A program made the position numbers and the translations under genes. Below, piece by piece: positions 1 through 9,498 of a DNA stretch of 64,000 nucleotides (position 1 is its first letter; each line of letters begins with the position of its first letter). The notes under the pieces were generated by a model. That model had not been told where the DNA came from. It ran no database searches and saw only the letters and a program-made list of their open reading frames with translations. The stretch lies in contig NZ_JAAMQU010000003.1 of assembly GCF_013522925.1 (NCBI RefSeq), forward strand, positions 248,001 to 312,000, given 5' to 3'. This DNA comes from Pseudomonas japonica (lineage in GTDB: Bacteria > Pseudomonadota > Gammaproteobacteria > Pseudomonadales > Pseudomonadaceae).

Positions 1-114
1 CAGATCGCCAGCCAGGCCGATCGCTCATTCCTGCACGACTCCACCTGCGCCGCCAGTGCGCTTGGAGAGCAATACCCCTGGCGTAGCCTGGCCTGGATAC
101 TTCGCTCGCTTTAA
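1..114 (+). CDS. C-terminal fragment of an unidentified protein
   Basis: An open frame enters from the left edge and stops at TAA 112-114, leaving 37 residues that end in YPWRSLAWILRSL. The start and most of the gene lie outside the window. The fragment is too short to assign a family, and I recognise no motif. It converges with the exporter gene that ends 5 bases further on the opposite strand. Confidence 0.5.
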   Translation, partial: QIASQADRSFLHDSTCAASALGEQYPWRSLAWILRSL

Positions 115-119
115 AGAGC

Positions 120-914
120 CTAGTACAGGAGCTTGAGCCCGATCAGGCCCAGCATCACGGCCAGGCACGGCCGCAACACGTTATCGGGTACCCGCCCTGA
201 CAAATGACTGCCCAGGTAGATCCCTGGCAACGAACCGATCAGCAAATGGCCCAGCAGCGGCCAGTCCATGTTCCCCATGCCAGCATGCCCTAGCCCTGCC
301 ACCAATGTGAGCGGGACGGCATGCGCGATTTCCGTGCCTACCAGGCGGCGCGTTGCGAGAAATGGGTACAGCATGAACAGCGCAACCGTGCCCAGTGCGC
401 CTGCGCCTATGGACGTCAGCGACACCATGGCCCCAAGTATCACGCCAGTAAGCAATGTGAAACCATTGAGCGCGCGTGGGCTGAGGCTGTAACGGTCGCC
501 TGCGTGTCGGCTGGCAAACGCCAGCAGGCGGGAGCGGAACAGGATTGCCAAAGCCGTGAGGAATAGCACGTAAGCAAGGGATGTCTTGATGACCGCATTC
601 AATGCCTGGGTGTCGGCATGCAGGCTGTTGAGCGCCCATAGCGTAAGCGCGGCCGCTGGCACGCTACCCAGTGCGAGCCACCCAGTGATGCCCCAGTCGA
701 TATTGCGATTACGCCCGTGAACCCAGACGCCGCTGCATTTGGTGACGGCGGCGTACAGCAAGTCGGTACCCACCGCAGTGGCGGGGTTGATGCCGAACCA
801 CAACAGGATCGGGGTCATCAGCGAACCGCCACCTACGCCGGTCATGCCTACGATGAAGCCTACGATCAGCCCCGCGATACTGAAGCCCAGAAAGCCTGAA
901 TCCATGTTGCGCAC
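120..914 (-). CDS. TauE/SafE-family (TSUP) membrane exporter
   Basis: This 264-residue integral membrane protein has the layout of the TSUP family, which exports sulfite, sulfoacetate or related organosulfur anions or other small anions. The N-terminus carries the family's glycine-rich segment (GMTGVGGGSLMTPIL) within the first membrane helix, and a related VSLTSIGAGALGT segment opens the second half, the expected internal duplication. The frame begins with GTG at 914, preceded by a weak AGG; an ATG three codons inside (905) is an alternative start. Its upstream region holds two inverted repeats (970-996). The substrate cannot be read from sequence. The family call is firm. Confidence 0.85.
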   Translation of the reverse strand: MRNMDSGFLGFSIAGLIVGFIVGMTGVGGGSLMTPILLWFGINPATAVGTDLLYAAVTKCSGVWVHGRNRNIDWGITGWLALGSVPAAALTLWALNSLHADTQALNAVIKTSLAYVLFLTALAILFRSRLLAFASRHAGDRYSLSPRALNGFTLLTGVILGAMVSLTSIGAGALGTVALFMLYPFLATRRLVGTEIAHAVPLTLVAGLGHAGMGNMDWPLLGHLLIGSLPGIYLGSHLSGRVPDNVLRPCLAVMLGLIGLKLLY

Positions 915-969
915 CGATTGCCTATAACCGAACTGGCGCGCAGCATAACCACAAACTATATAGCCGACT

Positions 970-996
970 ATAACGTTATCGAATTTGCTTATTCGA
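970..996. promoter_or_regulatory. Paired inverted repeats in a divergent promoter region
   Basis: Two perfect palindromes abut: ATAACGTTAT at 970-979 and TCGAAT-N6-ATTCGA at 979-996. They sit in AT-rich DNA between the exporter gene (leftward) and a small ORF (rightward), the usual place for an operator. The cognate regulator is unknown. The LysR gene at 1178-2128 is a nearby candidate, but nothing proves it. Confidence 0.4.
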
Positions 997-1072
997 CCTG
1001 GTTATTAGCTAATGAATGGGTGAACTCTTGGTCGCAGGGTCCGCCCAATGTGTATCGGTAGAGGAGATCACC

Positions 1073-1183
1073 ATGAGCGACGATGACAAGAAACAGGATG
1101 AAACCCCGGCCCATTCCACCCCTGAAGAGCAGGAACGCCTCAAGGACTACAACAAGGACGGTATTCCACCCGGCAGTTCATGA
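1073..1183 (+). CDS. Small hydrophilic protein (36 aa), hypothetical
   Basis: The ATG at 1073 follows a strong ribosome binding site (GAGGAGATCACC) and encodes 36 residues, MSDDDKKQDETPAHSTPEEQ onward, ending GIPPGSS. The product is highly charged, without a signal peptide or membrane segment. Its last 6 bases overlap the end of the convergent LysR gene. Short acidic proteins of this type are common and uncharacterised in Pseudomonas. The strong binding site is the main argument that it is real. No function can be assigned. Confidence 0.55.
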   Translation: MSDDDKKQDETPAHSTPEEQERLKDYNKDGIPPGSS

Positions 1184-2128
1184 TATGAAGGGCTCCGCGA
1201 TAAAGCTGGGCTCCATGGCCGGTGCGGCCTCACGCATCAGGTCTGCCAGCTTGCCGCGTAGCCACCGTTCGGCGGGGTCGGTATCCAAGGCTCCCCGCCA
1301 GGCCATGGAGACCTCGAACTGCGGTGCATGGAAGGGCAGGGGTTCTGCCCGTACCCCGCCATGGGCCACCATGGCTTCGGCTACGTACCCCGGCACGGTA
1401 GCGACCAGCTCACTGCCAGTGAGTAAAATCGGCAATGAGCTGAACTGAGGGACCGCTAGCTTGACCCGCCGCGTGCGCCCCAGCTTCTCCAGCTCCGTAT
1501 CGATAAACCCGCACAGGTCCCCGGCATACGACACCAAAGCGTGCGGCCGTTCACAGTACTGGTCCAGTGTAAGTGGCGGGCTGCCGTCCTCAGAGCGCAG
1601 CAGCGTAGGCCGCTGATAGCGCAAAAACTTGCGTTTTGCGTTTGCGGGGAGGTCCCGGGTGTAGCTTACGCCTACTGAAATCTCACCCGAAGCCAGTAGA
1701 TGCGGCATCTGCCAGTAATCTACCCGGCGGACGACCAGGGTGATATCAGGCGCCTCTTCACGCAGTTGCCGCATGCAGGCCGGCAGCAGCCCGTACTCTA
1801 CGTCGTCGGATAGCCCGACACGGAACGTAGCCTGGCTGGTGCCTGGATCGAAACCTGAACTGCGACTGAGGGCGGACGACATGGCATCCAGTGCGGGCGA
1901 CAATTGCACGAGGATCTCTTCTGCGCGGGCCGTGGGTTCCATGTAGCGACCGGTGCGGATAAACAGCGGGTCATCGAACAACCCGCGAAGGCGGTTGAGC
2001 GCCGCGCTGATCGCCGGCTGTCCTAGAAACAGCTTTTCAGCGGTTCGGGTTACGTTGCGCTCGTGCATGAGCGTTTCAAAGACGATCAACAGGTTGATGT
2101 CGGCGCGGCGCAGATCATTGCGATTCAT
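1178..2128 (-). CDS. LysR-family transcriptional regulator, NodD-like subgroup
   Basis: A 316-residue LysR-type regulator. The N-terminal winged helix-turn-helix (about residues 8-65) reads NVTRTAEKLFLGQPAISAAL, the standard LysR recognition helix, and the remainder is the periplasmic-binding-like effector domain. It lies 90 bases downstream of, and in the same direction as, an MFS transporter gene, separated by a stem-loop (2174-2195), so it may be partly co-transcribed. It is strikingly similar along its whole length to the LysR at 20237-21151, sharing blocks such as VSYTRDLPANAKRK / VSYTNELPANAKRK. The neighbouring transport genes are plausible targets; the effector is unknown. Confidence 0.92.
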   Translation of the reverse strand: MNRNDLRRADINLLIVFETLMHERNVTRTAEKLFLGQPAISAALNRLRGLFDDPLFIRTGRYMEPTARAEEILVQLSPALDAMSSALSRSSGFDPGTSQATFRVGLSDDVEYGLLPACMRQLREEAPDITLVVRRVDYWQMPHLLASGEISVGVSYTRDLPANAKRKFLRYQRPTLLRSEDGSPPLTLDQYCERPHALVSYAGDLCGFIDTELEKLGRTRRVKLAVPQFSSLPILLTGSELVATVPGYVAEAMVAHGGVRAEPLPFHAPQFEVSMAWRGALDTDPAERWLRGKLADLMREAAPAMEPSFIAEPFIS

Positions 2129-2173
2129 GGCGGTCCCTGCGTTCCAGGCGAAGGTCCCGCGAATGATGCCAGT

Positions 2174-2195
2174 GCGCTGGCTGCTTCGCCAGCGC
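2174..2195 (-). terminator. Intercistronic stem-loop between MFS and LysR genes
   Basis: GCGCTGGC (2174-2181) and GCCAGCGC (2188-2195) form a perfect 8-bp stem with a 6-base loop in the 90-base gap between two leftward genes. No U-run follows on the minus strand, so it may be a weak terminator or an mRNA-stability element that lowers LysR expression relative to the transporter. Confidence 0.4.
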
Positions 2196-2218
2196 TTGTG
2201 GCAGCGAAGATGCGTTGC

Positions 2219-3706
2219 TTACGCAGGCTGCGCCTGGGACAACGGCTTGGCCACCTGTTCCAGTGGTTGGCGTTCGGCTGCGACGCCGAACACGGCTTGC
2301 ACCAACCCGGCAAGCGCCATCAGCGCCGCGCCGATCAGATAACCGATCAGCACATTGCTGCGGTCATGGCTTTCGATCAAGGCCCCGAACAACGTAGGGC
2401 CGATAATGCCGCCCAGGCCCGTGCCAAAGGCGTAGAACACAGCGATGGCCAGGGCGCGGATCTCCAGAGGGAAAGTCTCGGCCACGGTAAGGTAAGCGGA
2501 GCTGGCGGCTGCGCTGGCAAAGAAGAAAATCACCATCCAGGCAATCGTCTGTTGCACCACGGTAAGCATTTCCTGTTGGAACAGGTATCCGGAAATCGCC
2601 AGCAGCACACCGGACAGAATATAGGTGGTACTGATCATGACCTTGCGGCCGACCACGTCGAACAGGCGCCCCAGAAGCAGCGGCCCACAGAAGTTGCCCA
2701 AGGCGAACGGCAGCACGTACCAGCCGATGTGCTCCGAAGGCACGTCATAGAAATCGGTCAATACCAGGGCGTAGGTGAAGAAGATCGCATTGTAGAAGAA
2801 GGCCTGGGCGGTGAGCAGTGTGAGCCCTACCATAGCCCGGCGGCGATGGTCCACGAACAGGCTGTGGAACACTTCCTTGAGCGGCGTGTGATCCCGGGCA
2901 TGCAGGCGAAGGGGCTTGTCCGCCGGAGGGGGCAAGTCATAGCCCTGGTCGCGGAAGTGTTTCTCGATGCTCTTGACGATACGCTCGGCTTCTTCGGGCT
3001 GGTTATGGATCATCAGCCAGCGGGGGCTTTCCGGCACCCACAGGCGCATGAACATGATGATCAGCCCCAGCACCGCGCCGATACCGAAGCACAGGCGCCA
3101 GCCCAGGTCGCCGCCCACGATGGTCGGGTCCAGCAGGATCAAAGAACCCCCCGCGCCCAGCGCGGCGCCGATCCAGAAGGTGCCGTTGATGGTGAGGTCC
3201 ACCCAGCCCCGATAGCGCGCCGGGGTGAATTCCTGAATGGTCGAATTGATAGCCGTGTATTCACCGCCGATCCCCGCGCCAGTCAGGAAGCGGAACAGCA
3301 GGAAACTCCACAGGTTCCAGGAGAACGCGGTTAGTGCGGTGGCGCCCACATAGAGGAACAGCGTAATGAAAAAGAGTTTGCGCCGGCCCAGGCGGTCGGT
3401 CAGCCAGCCGAAGAACAGCGCGCCCAGTACCGCTCCGGCGATGTAGACGGCGCCCGCCAGGCCGATATCGGCGTTGCTGAGGTGCAGCGCCGGGCTGCCT
3501 TTCAGTGCGCCGGACACTGACCCCGCGAGGGTGACTTCCAGCCCGTCCAGAAGCCAGGTGATACCCAGCGCGAACACCAGCAGGGTATGGAACCTGCCCC
3601 AGGGTAATCGGTCGAGCCGAGACGGCAGATCGGTTTCGTAGATGCGCTCCTCTGTGTTGCTTGCATCTGCTGGCTGACCCTGAACCGGCACTTCCCGACT
3701 TGTCAT
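2219..3706 (-). CDS. MFS transporter, sugar/metabolite:H+ symporter type
   Basis: A 495-residue major facilitator with a hydrophilic N-terminus of about 35 residues and a 12-helix layout. Family signatures are GWLTDRLGRRKLF after helix 2 and PESPRWL before the long central loop, which place it in the sugar-porter/metabolite symporter group. The start at 3706 is preceded by AGGAGTGA on the minus strand. It is transcribed divergently from a LamB-type porin and sits near a second MFS gene of the same group, suggesting a dedicated uptake locus with outer- and inner-membrane steps. The substrate is not deducible. Confidence 0.88.
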   Translation of the reverse strand: MTSREVPVQGQPADASNTEERIYETDLPSRLDRLPWGRFHTLLVFALGITWLLDGLEVTLAGSVSGALKGSPALHLSNADIGLAGAVYIAGAVLGALFFGWLTDRLGRRKLFFITLFLYVGATALTAFSWNLWSFLLFRFLTGAGIGGEYTAINSTIQEFTPARYRGWVDLTINGTFWIGAALGAGGSLILLDPTIVGGDLGWRLCFGIGAVLGLIIMFMRLWVPESPRWLMIHNQPEEAERIVKSIEKHFRDQGYDLPPPADKPLRLHARDHTPLKEVFHSLFVDHRRRAMVGLTLLTAQAFFYNAIFFTYALVLTDFYDVPSEHIGWYVLPFALGNFCGPLLLGRLFDVVGRKVMISTTYILSGVLLAISGYLFQQEMLTVVQQTIAWMVIFFFASAAASSAYLTVAETFPLEIRALAIAVFYAFGTGLGGIIGPTLFGALIESHDRSNVLIGYLIGAALMALAGLVQAVFGVAAERQPLEQVAKPLSQAQPA

Positions 3707-3780
3707 CGCTCACTCCTTTCACGGCCACAGGCGCCGCGCACTGGTTAACCCGTAGGAGTGGATCCGCTCTGGCAGAGTTC

Positions 3781-3803
3781 AAAAAGCTCGGATGGCACTT
3801 TTT
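3781..3803. promoter_or_regulatory. Inverted repeat in the MFS/porin divergent promoter
   Basis: AAAAAG (3781-3786) and CTTTTT (3798-3803) form an inverted repeat with an 11-base spacer in the 168-base divergent region between the MFS gene and the porin gene. The spacing is compatible with a dimeric regulator such as the local LysR. This is only a candidate operator. Confidence 0.25.
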
Positions 3804-3805
3804 AA

Positions 3806-5089
<1,284 letters not shown>

Positions 5090-5093
5090 CGGT

Positions 5094-6500
5094 TCAGCCC
5101 GCGATGTCTTCGAGCGCGAGGTTGCGGGTGCGCGGGCCAAATATGCCGATGGTTGTCATCACGATCAGCATGCTGGCCACGATGAACGCCAGCACACCCG
5201 GCGTGCCCCAGTGCTCTAGAAAGAAGCCGATGATCAGGCTGCTGAATACGGTGGACAATCGGCTGAACGAATAGCAGAAGCCTACTGCCCGTGCGCGGAT
5301 GGCCGTAGGGAACATTTCGCTCTGGTAGGCGTGATAGCTGAAGGTGAGCCAGGCATTGGCAAATGTCACCATGATGCCGCAGATCACCAGCCCTATCGCA
5401 CTGGATTGGTAAGCGAACAGCGATCCGAAGATCACCGTACATAACGCTGAACCGACGATCCCCCATTTGTTCTCCAGCCTGCCGGCCAGGCGCATGCACA
5501 ACAGCGGCCCCAGAGGGTAGGCGAGCGTGATGATGAAAGCGTAGCCAAGGCTATGGGCCGTAGCCATGCCCTGGCCGTTGAGCAAGGCGGGCAGCCAGTT
5601 GCCAAAGCCGAAGAAGCCGATGGCCTGGAAGATGTTGAACACGATCAGCATCACGGCGCGGCGCCGGTAGGGCGGCTGCCAGATATCGCGGAAGCGGCCC
5701 TGCCGGGCCATGCTCACCGTGTGGGCCTCGGCGGGAGGCAAGGGCGCGCCGAGGTCGGCCTGACATCGCGCTTCGATCGCAGCCAGCGCCTGCTCGGCTT
5801 CGGCCAGGCGGCCACGCTGGGCCAGCCACCTTGGGGATTCTGGCAAGCGCTTGCGCAGCCACCACACGAACAATGCGAAAACGGCGCTTGCCAGTACTAC
5901 CCAGCGCCAGCCGGCCACGCCCCATGGCGCCTGCGGCACTAGCCACCAGGACATCAACGCTACCGTGGGCACCGAAAGAAACTGCACAAAGAACGCGAAG
6001 GCGAACGCCGGGCTGCGAAGGCGCTTGGGCATGAGTTCGCTCAGGTAGGTGTCGATAGTGACCAGCTCGATGCCCAGGCCGATCCCTACTACGAAGCGGC
6101 AGAGAATGATGCCCATCGCGGTGCTCTGAAGGCCCATCAGCACGGTTGCCAGGGTGTACCAGATCAAGGCAAAGGTAAAAATCGCGCGGCGGCCAAACCT
6201 GTCTGCGATGGGGCTTAGCACGCTCGCCCCCAGGAACAGCCCCAGAAAGGTGGACGAAGCAAAGGCCGCCTGATCCGAGACACCAAAGGCGCCTTCGTCA
6301 CCCTTGTGGAAGATACCCGCATCGAACAGCCCCGGGCTGATATAGGCGGTCTGGAAAAGGTCGTACAGCTCGAAGAATCCACCAATCGACAGCAGAGCGA
6401 TGAGCTTCCACAGCGTTGCGACTGAGGGCAACCGATCGATACGCGCGGAAATGGCCGCCGCGTGGGCTTCAAGGGCAGGGGAGGAGATGGCGGAAGTCAT
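5094..6500 (-). CDS. MFS transporter, metabolite:H+ symporter type
   Basis: A 468-residue MFS protein of the same broad group as the one at 2219-3706, with IADRFGRRAIF after helix 2 and PESPRWLAQRG ahead of the central loop. It converges with the porin gene, the stops being only 4 bases apart. The upstream region carries an ATAAC-N8-GTTAT inverted repeat (6552-6569). It probably works with the porin as an inner-membrane permease, but substrate identity is inference. The family call is firm. Confidence 0.88.
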   Translation of the reverse strand: MTSAISSPALEAHAAAISARIDRLPSVATLWKLIALLSIGGFFELYDLFQTAYISPGLFDAGIFHKGDEGAFGVSDQAAFASSTFLGLFLGASVLSPIADRFGRRAIFTFALIWYTLATVLMGLQSTAMGIILCRFVVGIGLGIELVTIDTYLSELMPKRLRSPAFAFAFFVQFLSVPTVALMSWWLVPQAPWGVAGWRWVVLASAVFALFVWWLRKRLPESPRWLAQRGRLAEAEQALAAIEARCQADLGAPLPPAEAHTVSMARQGRFRDIWQPPYRRRAVMLIVFNIFQAIGFFGFGNWLPALLNGQGMATAHSLGYAFIITLAYPLGPLLCMRLAGRLENKWGIVGSALCTVIFGSLFAYQSSAIGLVICGIMVTFANAWLTFSYHAYQSEMFPTAIRARAVGFCYSFSRLSTVFSSLIIGFFLEHWGTPGVLAFIVASMLIVMTTIGIFGPRTRNLALEDIAG

Positions 6501-6813
6501 GCGCGTCAGGTCCGAGGATCAGGAGCTAACAATGCTAGCCAAGTCAACGGAATAACGTTTGCAAGTTATGTCCGAATCAATGCTTCAGTCGCAATTTTAT
6601 CGCGCTTAAGGGGCGAGGCCGCCTGAATTCTGCTCGCATCTGTTAACCGCGTGCTGCAGACAAGGGCCGGGGCAAGGGGAGGGCGAAAGGTTCGCCAGGT
6701 ATGTATCAATTCTGATGATTCTTAACATCGCCTCAATGAAATTCCGTATTTCGGGCATGCGCGTAGCATTGGCTACACAAACCCTTAGACACCCCTGCAA
6801 AGGAAGCCAGATC
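6501..6813. other. Intergenic region between divergent MFS and repeat-protein genes
   Basis: This stretch of about 310 bases holds the promoters of two divergent genes. Visible elements are ATAAC-N8-GTTAT (6552-6569), an 18-bp inverted repeat close to the MFS start and of LysR-operator shape, and GGCGAA-N3-TTCGCC (6682-6696), a short hairpin without a T-run. An AAAGGAAG ribosome binding site lies just before the ATG at 6814. I see no further gene. Confidence 0.5.
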
Positions 6814-7095
6814 ATGAAACGCCAACTAGTTTTGAGTATTGCACTGACCCTGATGGCTAGCACCAGCGCCTTCGCACGTTCGCATGCTGAACACCCGCTT
6901 GATCGTGTAAGCAGCGCGGCCCAATCGACCTATAGCCAGAGCGTTGCCCAGGATGGCGCCGAGCGTCAGCTGAACACTGTGGCTCAGGATGGCGCTGAAC
7001 GTCAGTTGAACTCGGTGGCTCAAGACGGTGCCGAGCGCCAACTGAACACCGTTGCCCAGGATGGCGCAGACCGCCAGTTGAACAGCGCCAGCTGA
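6814..7095 (+). CDS. Small exported tandem-repeat protein (four 12-aa repeats)
   Basis: A 93-residue protein with a clear signal peptide (MKRQLVLSIALTLMASTSAFA, cleaved after about residue 21), a linker of about 22 residues, then four contiguous 12-residue repeats of VAQDGAERQLNT/S (residues 44-91), and a 2-residue tail. The ATG at 6814 is chosen because AAAGGAAG precedes it and the signal peptide begins there. The mature protein is polar, has no cysteine and should be periplasmic or secreted. Pseudomonas genomes contain families of such short repeat proteins without an established function. I cannot name a role. Confidence 0.8.
   Translation: MKRQLVLSIALTLMASTSAFARSHAEHPLDRVSSAAQSTYSQSVAQDGAERQLNTVAQDGAERQLNSVAQDGAERQLNTVAQDGADRQLNSAS
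6943..7086 (+). repeat. Four 36-bp in-frame tandem repeats
   Basis: Four consecutive 36-base units each encode VAQDGA(E/D)RQLN(T/S). The protein repeats are nearly identical, with E/D and T/S as the only changes, while codons differ more at third positions. The array is therefore maintained as protein, not only as recent DNA slippage. Confidence 0.9.
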
Positions 7096-7117
7096 TCATC
7101 ACGCTGTTCTCCGAACC

Positions 7118-7139
7118 AGCCCGGCCTTTGTGCCGGGCT
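7118..7139. terminator. Stem-loop between convergent genes
   Basis: AGCCCGGC (7118-7125) pairs with GCCGGGCT (7132-7139) across a 6-base loop, 23 bases after the repeat-protein stop and before the end of the convergent pqiC. It lacks a strong T-run on either strand but is well placed as a bidirectional terminator. Confidence 0.55.
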
Positions 7140-7183
7140 CGGCTGTTCACAGCCTATTGCCAGTTCCCTTAGCAATCAACCAA

Positions 7184-7825
7184 TCAGACCCCTCCAGTGG
7201 CCGCCACGCTCGGGCAGCCGGCAGTGGTATCGGCCACCCAGTGATTTGCCGTGCCTGCAATGGTCGCAGACAGTCGATCAATAAGGTGTTGGTGCGCCAA
7301 TACCAGCTCATCGAGGCTGCCCGCAGAGGCTTGCTGCAGTAGCGTGGAGCACGTCAGGTTACGGCGGCTTTTGCTGGCGGTATCGGAAAGCCCCAGGCTC
7401 CACACCACATCCACGAGGGCATATTGCCCAGGCACTGTCTCGAACCGGCGCACGTCGGCGCGTAGCGACAACACAGGCAACCCCGGGGCGCGCGGCAGGC
7501 CGGCGATGTCGCGGGTGCCCAGGCGCTGCTCCAGCCGCTGAGTGAGGGCGTCGTGGAACTCATCAGCCAGGGGGGCACCCCAGCGTTCGCTTTCCAGGAT
7601 CGCCAGGCTTCCCTGGCCCTGGCGCACCACTAACTGAGGTTGATCTACCTGCACCGGCATGCGCACCTGTTGCATTTCGAACTGGTATGCCGGGGCGGCC
7701 ACGGGTTGCCTGTCGGGCACGGCCTGCGGCGCCAGCAGCGTGTGGTAACCCGTGGGGGCCGAAGAGCATGCGGCCAGGGCCAGGGGAGCGAACAGCGCCA
7801 AGGTGTACTTAAGCGTGGCTTTCAT
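7184..7825 (-). CDS. pqiC: PqiC lipoprotein, auxiliary subunit of the PqiABC lipid transporter
   Basis: A 213-residue lipoprotein of the DUF330/ABC-type transport auxiliary family. The signal peptide ends in a lipobox (LALAAC, Cys at about residue 20), so the mature protein is anchored in the outer membrane. PqiC forms a ring that docks with the PqiB needle in the envelope-spanning lipid transport system. Its start overlaps the end of pqiB by 4 bases (ATGA), showing translational coupling, and it is last in the operon. The call rests on lipobox, length and context. Confidence 0.88.
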   Translation of the reverse strand: MKATLKYTLALFAPLALAACSSAPTGYHTLLAPQAVPDRQPVAAPAYQFEMQQVRMPVQVDQPQLVVRQGQGSLAILESERWGAPLADEFHDALTQRLEQRLGTRDIAGLPRAPGLPVLSLRADVRRFETVPGQYALVDVVWSLGLSDTASKSRRNLTCSTLLQQASAGSLDELVLAHQHLIDRLSATIAGTANHWVADTTAGCPSVAATGGV

Positions 7826-9498
7826 CGGGCTTCGGATTCCCTGGAAGTCGGTGAGGTAGTGCGGTAGGCGTCCGGCTGGCCTTCGCGTGTACGCCCTCGT
7901 ATGAGGGATTCAGGGTGTCGGCCGAGATAGTCGGTCAGGGCCCGCACAGATTTCGCGGTGCGCTCGAGTTCGCCCAGCGTGTCACCGAGCTGCTGACGCT
8001 GTGGAGAATCCTCACCCAGCGTTTGCTCTGCCGCGGCGAGGGTCTTGCGGGTTTGCTCCAGCGTATCGTTGAGCTGCGGCAACATGCTGGTATTGACCTG
8101 GCGAAGGGTCTTGTTCATTTCTCCCAGGCTGCCGTTTAGGTTGCCGGCAATCTGGTCCAGCGGCAGTTTGCTGAACTTGTCCACCATGGCTTGCAGCTGT
8201 TCCTGAAGCTTGTCCAGGCTGCCAGGTACGGTCGGGATAAGCAGCGGCCGTGCCGCCGTGTCGAAGTTCACCGGCGCGGCGCGGGGAACGAAGTCCAGCG
8301 AAATGTACAGCTGGCCGGTGATGAGGTTGGCGGTGCGTGCCTGCGCCCTCAAGCCTTGCTTGACGAACGCTGCCATCAGCTGCGCCGAGCGCGCGTCGTC
8401 TTCCGCGCCCCACTGGGACAGGATCTTTTCGTGTGCCTTGCCCAGGCGAGCGGGGTAGATCACCGCGCCTACCATGGTCGGGAAGGTCCGTTTATCCATG
8501 TCGTAGTCCAGGTCCACTGAGACGACGCGCCCCAGGGTTACCCCGTGGAATTCCACCGGTGCGTTAACCGTCAAGCCCCGCATAGGCTGTTCGAAGCGCA
8601 TGCGAATGTAGCGAGGTTCGCCATCTGGCGGTGCCAGGGCGGCTTCCTGGTCCGTGTACAGCTGGAACTGCGCGTGCTCGTTGGCGGGGGTGGCGTCCGG
8701 GCTCCAGCGAGGCTCCACGAAAGCGATCCCGCCGGCCAGGATCGCCGACACCGATTGTGTATTGACCTTCAAGCCGTTTGCCCCAAGGGACACGTCCACG
8801 CCGCTGGCGTTCCAGAATCGGCTATCGGAGGTCACGTACTTGTCGTTCGGCGCGTTGATGAATACCTGGATGTCCACGCCCTTGCCATCCTCGGCCAGTT
8901 CGTAGGAGATCACCTGGCCTACCTGGATTCGCCGGTAATAGACAGGCGAGCCAATGTCCAGCGAGCCAAGGTCTTCGGTGTGCAGCGTGAAACGCCGCCC
9001 CTGCTGGCCATAGGTGATCGCCGGCGGCGTTTCCTGGCCTACGAAGTCTTTGCGGGTTTCCTTGGCCGAACCGGCATCCGCGCCAATGAAGGCTCCCGAC
9101 AGTAGGGTATCTACTCCGGAGATACCCTGCGCACCAATCCGCGGCCGCACTACCCAATAGCTGGAATCCGCGGCGGTGAAGCTTTCGGCCGAGGCATTCA
9201 GCGCCACGCTGGCGACCACATGGGTGCGGTCGGGCGCCAACTGGATGTCCGTCACCCGGCCGATGACCACGTTCTTGTATTTGACCTGGGTTTTGTTGGC
9301 CTCAAGGCCTTCTGCAGTCTGGAACTGCACCGTGATCTTCGGGCCAGCCGAGAGGGTGTCGTGCACCAGCATCGAAACGCCGACCAGCGCCGCGGCAATG
9401 GGCACCAGCCATACCAGCGATACGTTGAAGCGGCGGCGGCGCACCGCAGGTGTCGGCACGCCGTCAGGCCTGGTCGGGTGTGCTTGCTCTGTCATCAT
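7822..9498 (-). CDS. pqiB: PqiB, multi-MCE-domain intermembrane transport protein
   Basis: A 558-residue protein with one N-terminal membrane helix (about residues 28-45) followed by three MCE/MlaD domains, then a long C-terminal helical region (about 420-540, LDKLQEQLQAMVDKF onward) that in the family builds a hollow coiled-coil needle across the periplasm. It is anchored in the inner membrane and moves lipids between membranes. The start at 9498 lies within the end of the preceding pqiA gene. The length matches the E. coli protein (about 546). A second Met directly follows the first, so the exact start is uncertain by one codon. Confidence 0.93.
   Translation of the reverse strand: MMTEQAHPTRPDGVPTPAVRRRRFNVSLVWLVPIAAALVGVSMLVHDTLSAGPKITVQFQTAEGLEANKTQVKYKNVVIGRVTDIQLAPDRTHVVASVALNASAESFTAADSSYWVVRPRIGAQGISGVDTLLSGAFIGADAGSAKETRKDFVGQETPPAITYGQQGRRFTLHTEDLGSLDIGSPVYYRRIQVGQVISYELAEDGKGVDIQVFINAPNDKYVTSDSRFWNASGVDVSLGANGLKVNTQSVSAILAGGIAFVEPRWSPDATPANEHAQFQLYTDQEAALAPPDGEPRYIRMRFEQPMRGLTVNAPVEFHGVTLGRVVSVDLDYDMDKRTFPTMVGAVIYPARLGKAHEKILSQWGAEDDARSAQLMAAFVKQGLRAQARTANLITGQLYISLDFVPRAAPVNFDTAARPLLIPTVPGSLDKLQEQLQAMVDKFSKLPLDQIAGNLNGSLGEMNKTLRQVNTSMLPQLNDTLEQTRKTLAAAEQTLGEDSPQRQQLGDTLGELERTAKSVRALTDYLGRHPESLIRGRTREGQPDAYRTTSPTSRESEAR

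Noticed and set aside
2063..3334. A 423-codon plus-strand frame over the LysR and MFS genes
   Set aside because: It is Gln/His/Arg-rich shadow translation opposite two well-supported genes, with no ribosome binding site and no motif.
6943..7086. Short tandem repeats as a possible CRISPR or minisatellite
   Set aside because: They are contiguous, without spacers, in frame, and translate to conserved 12-residue units within an exported protein.
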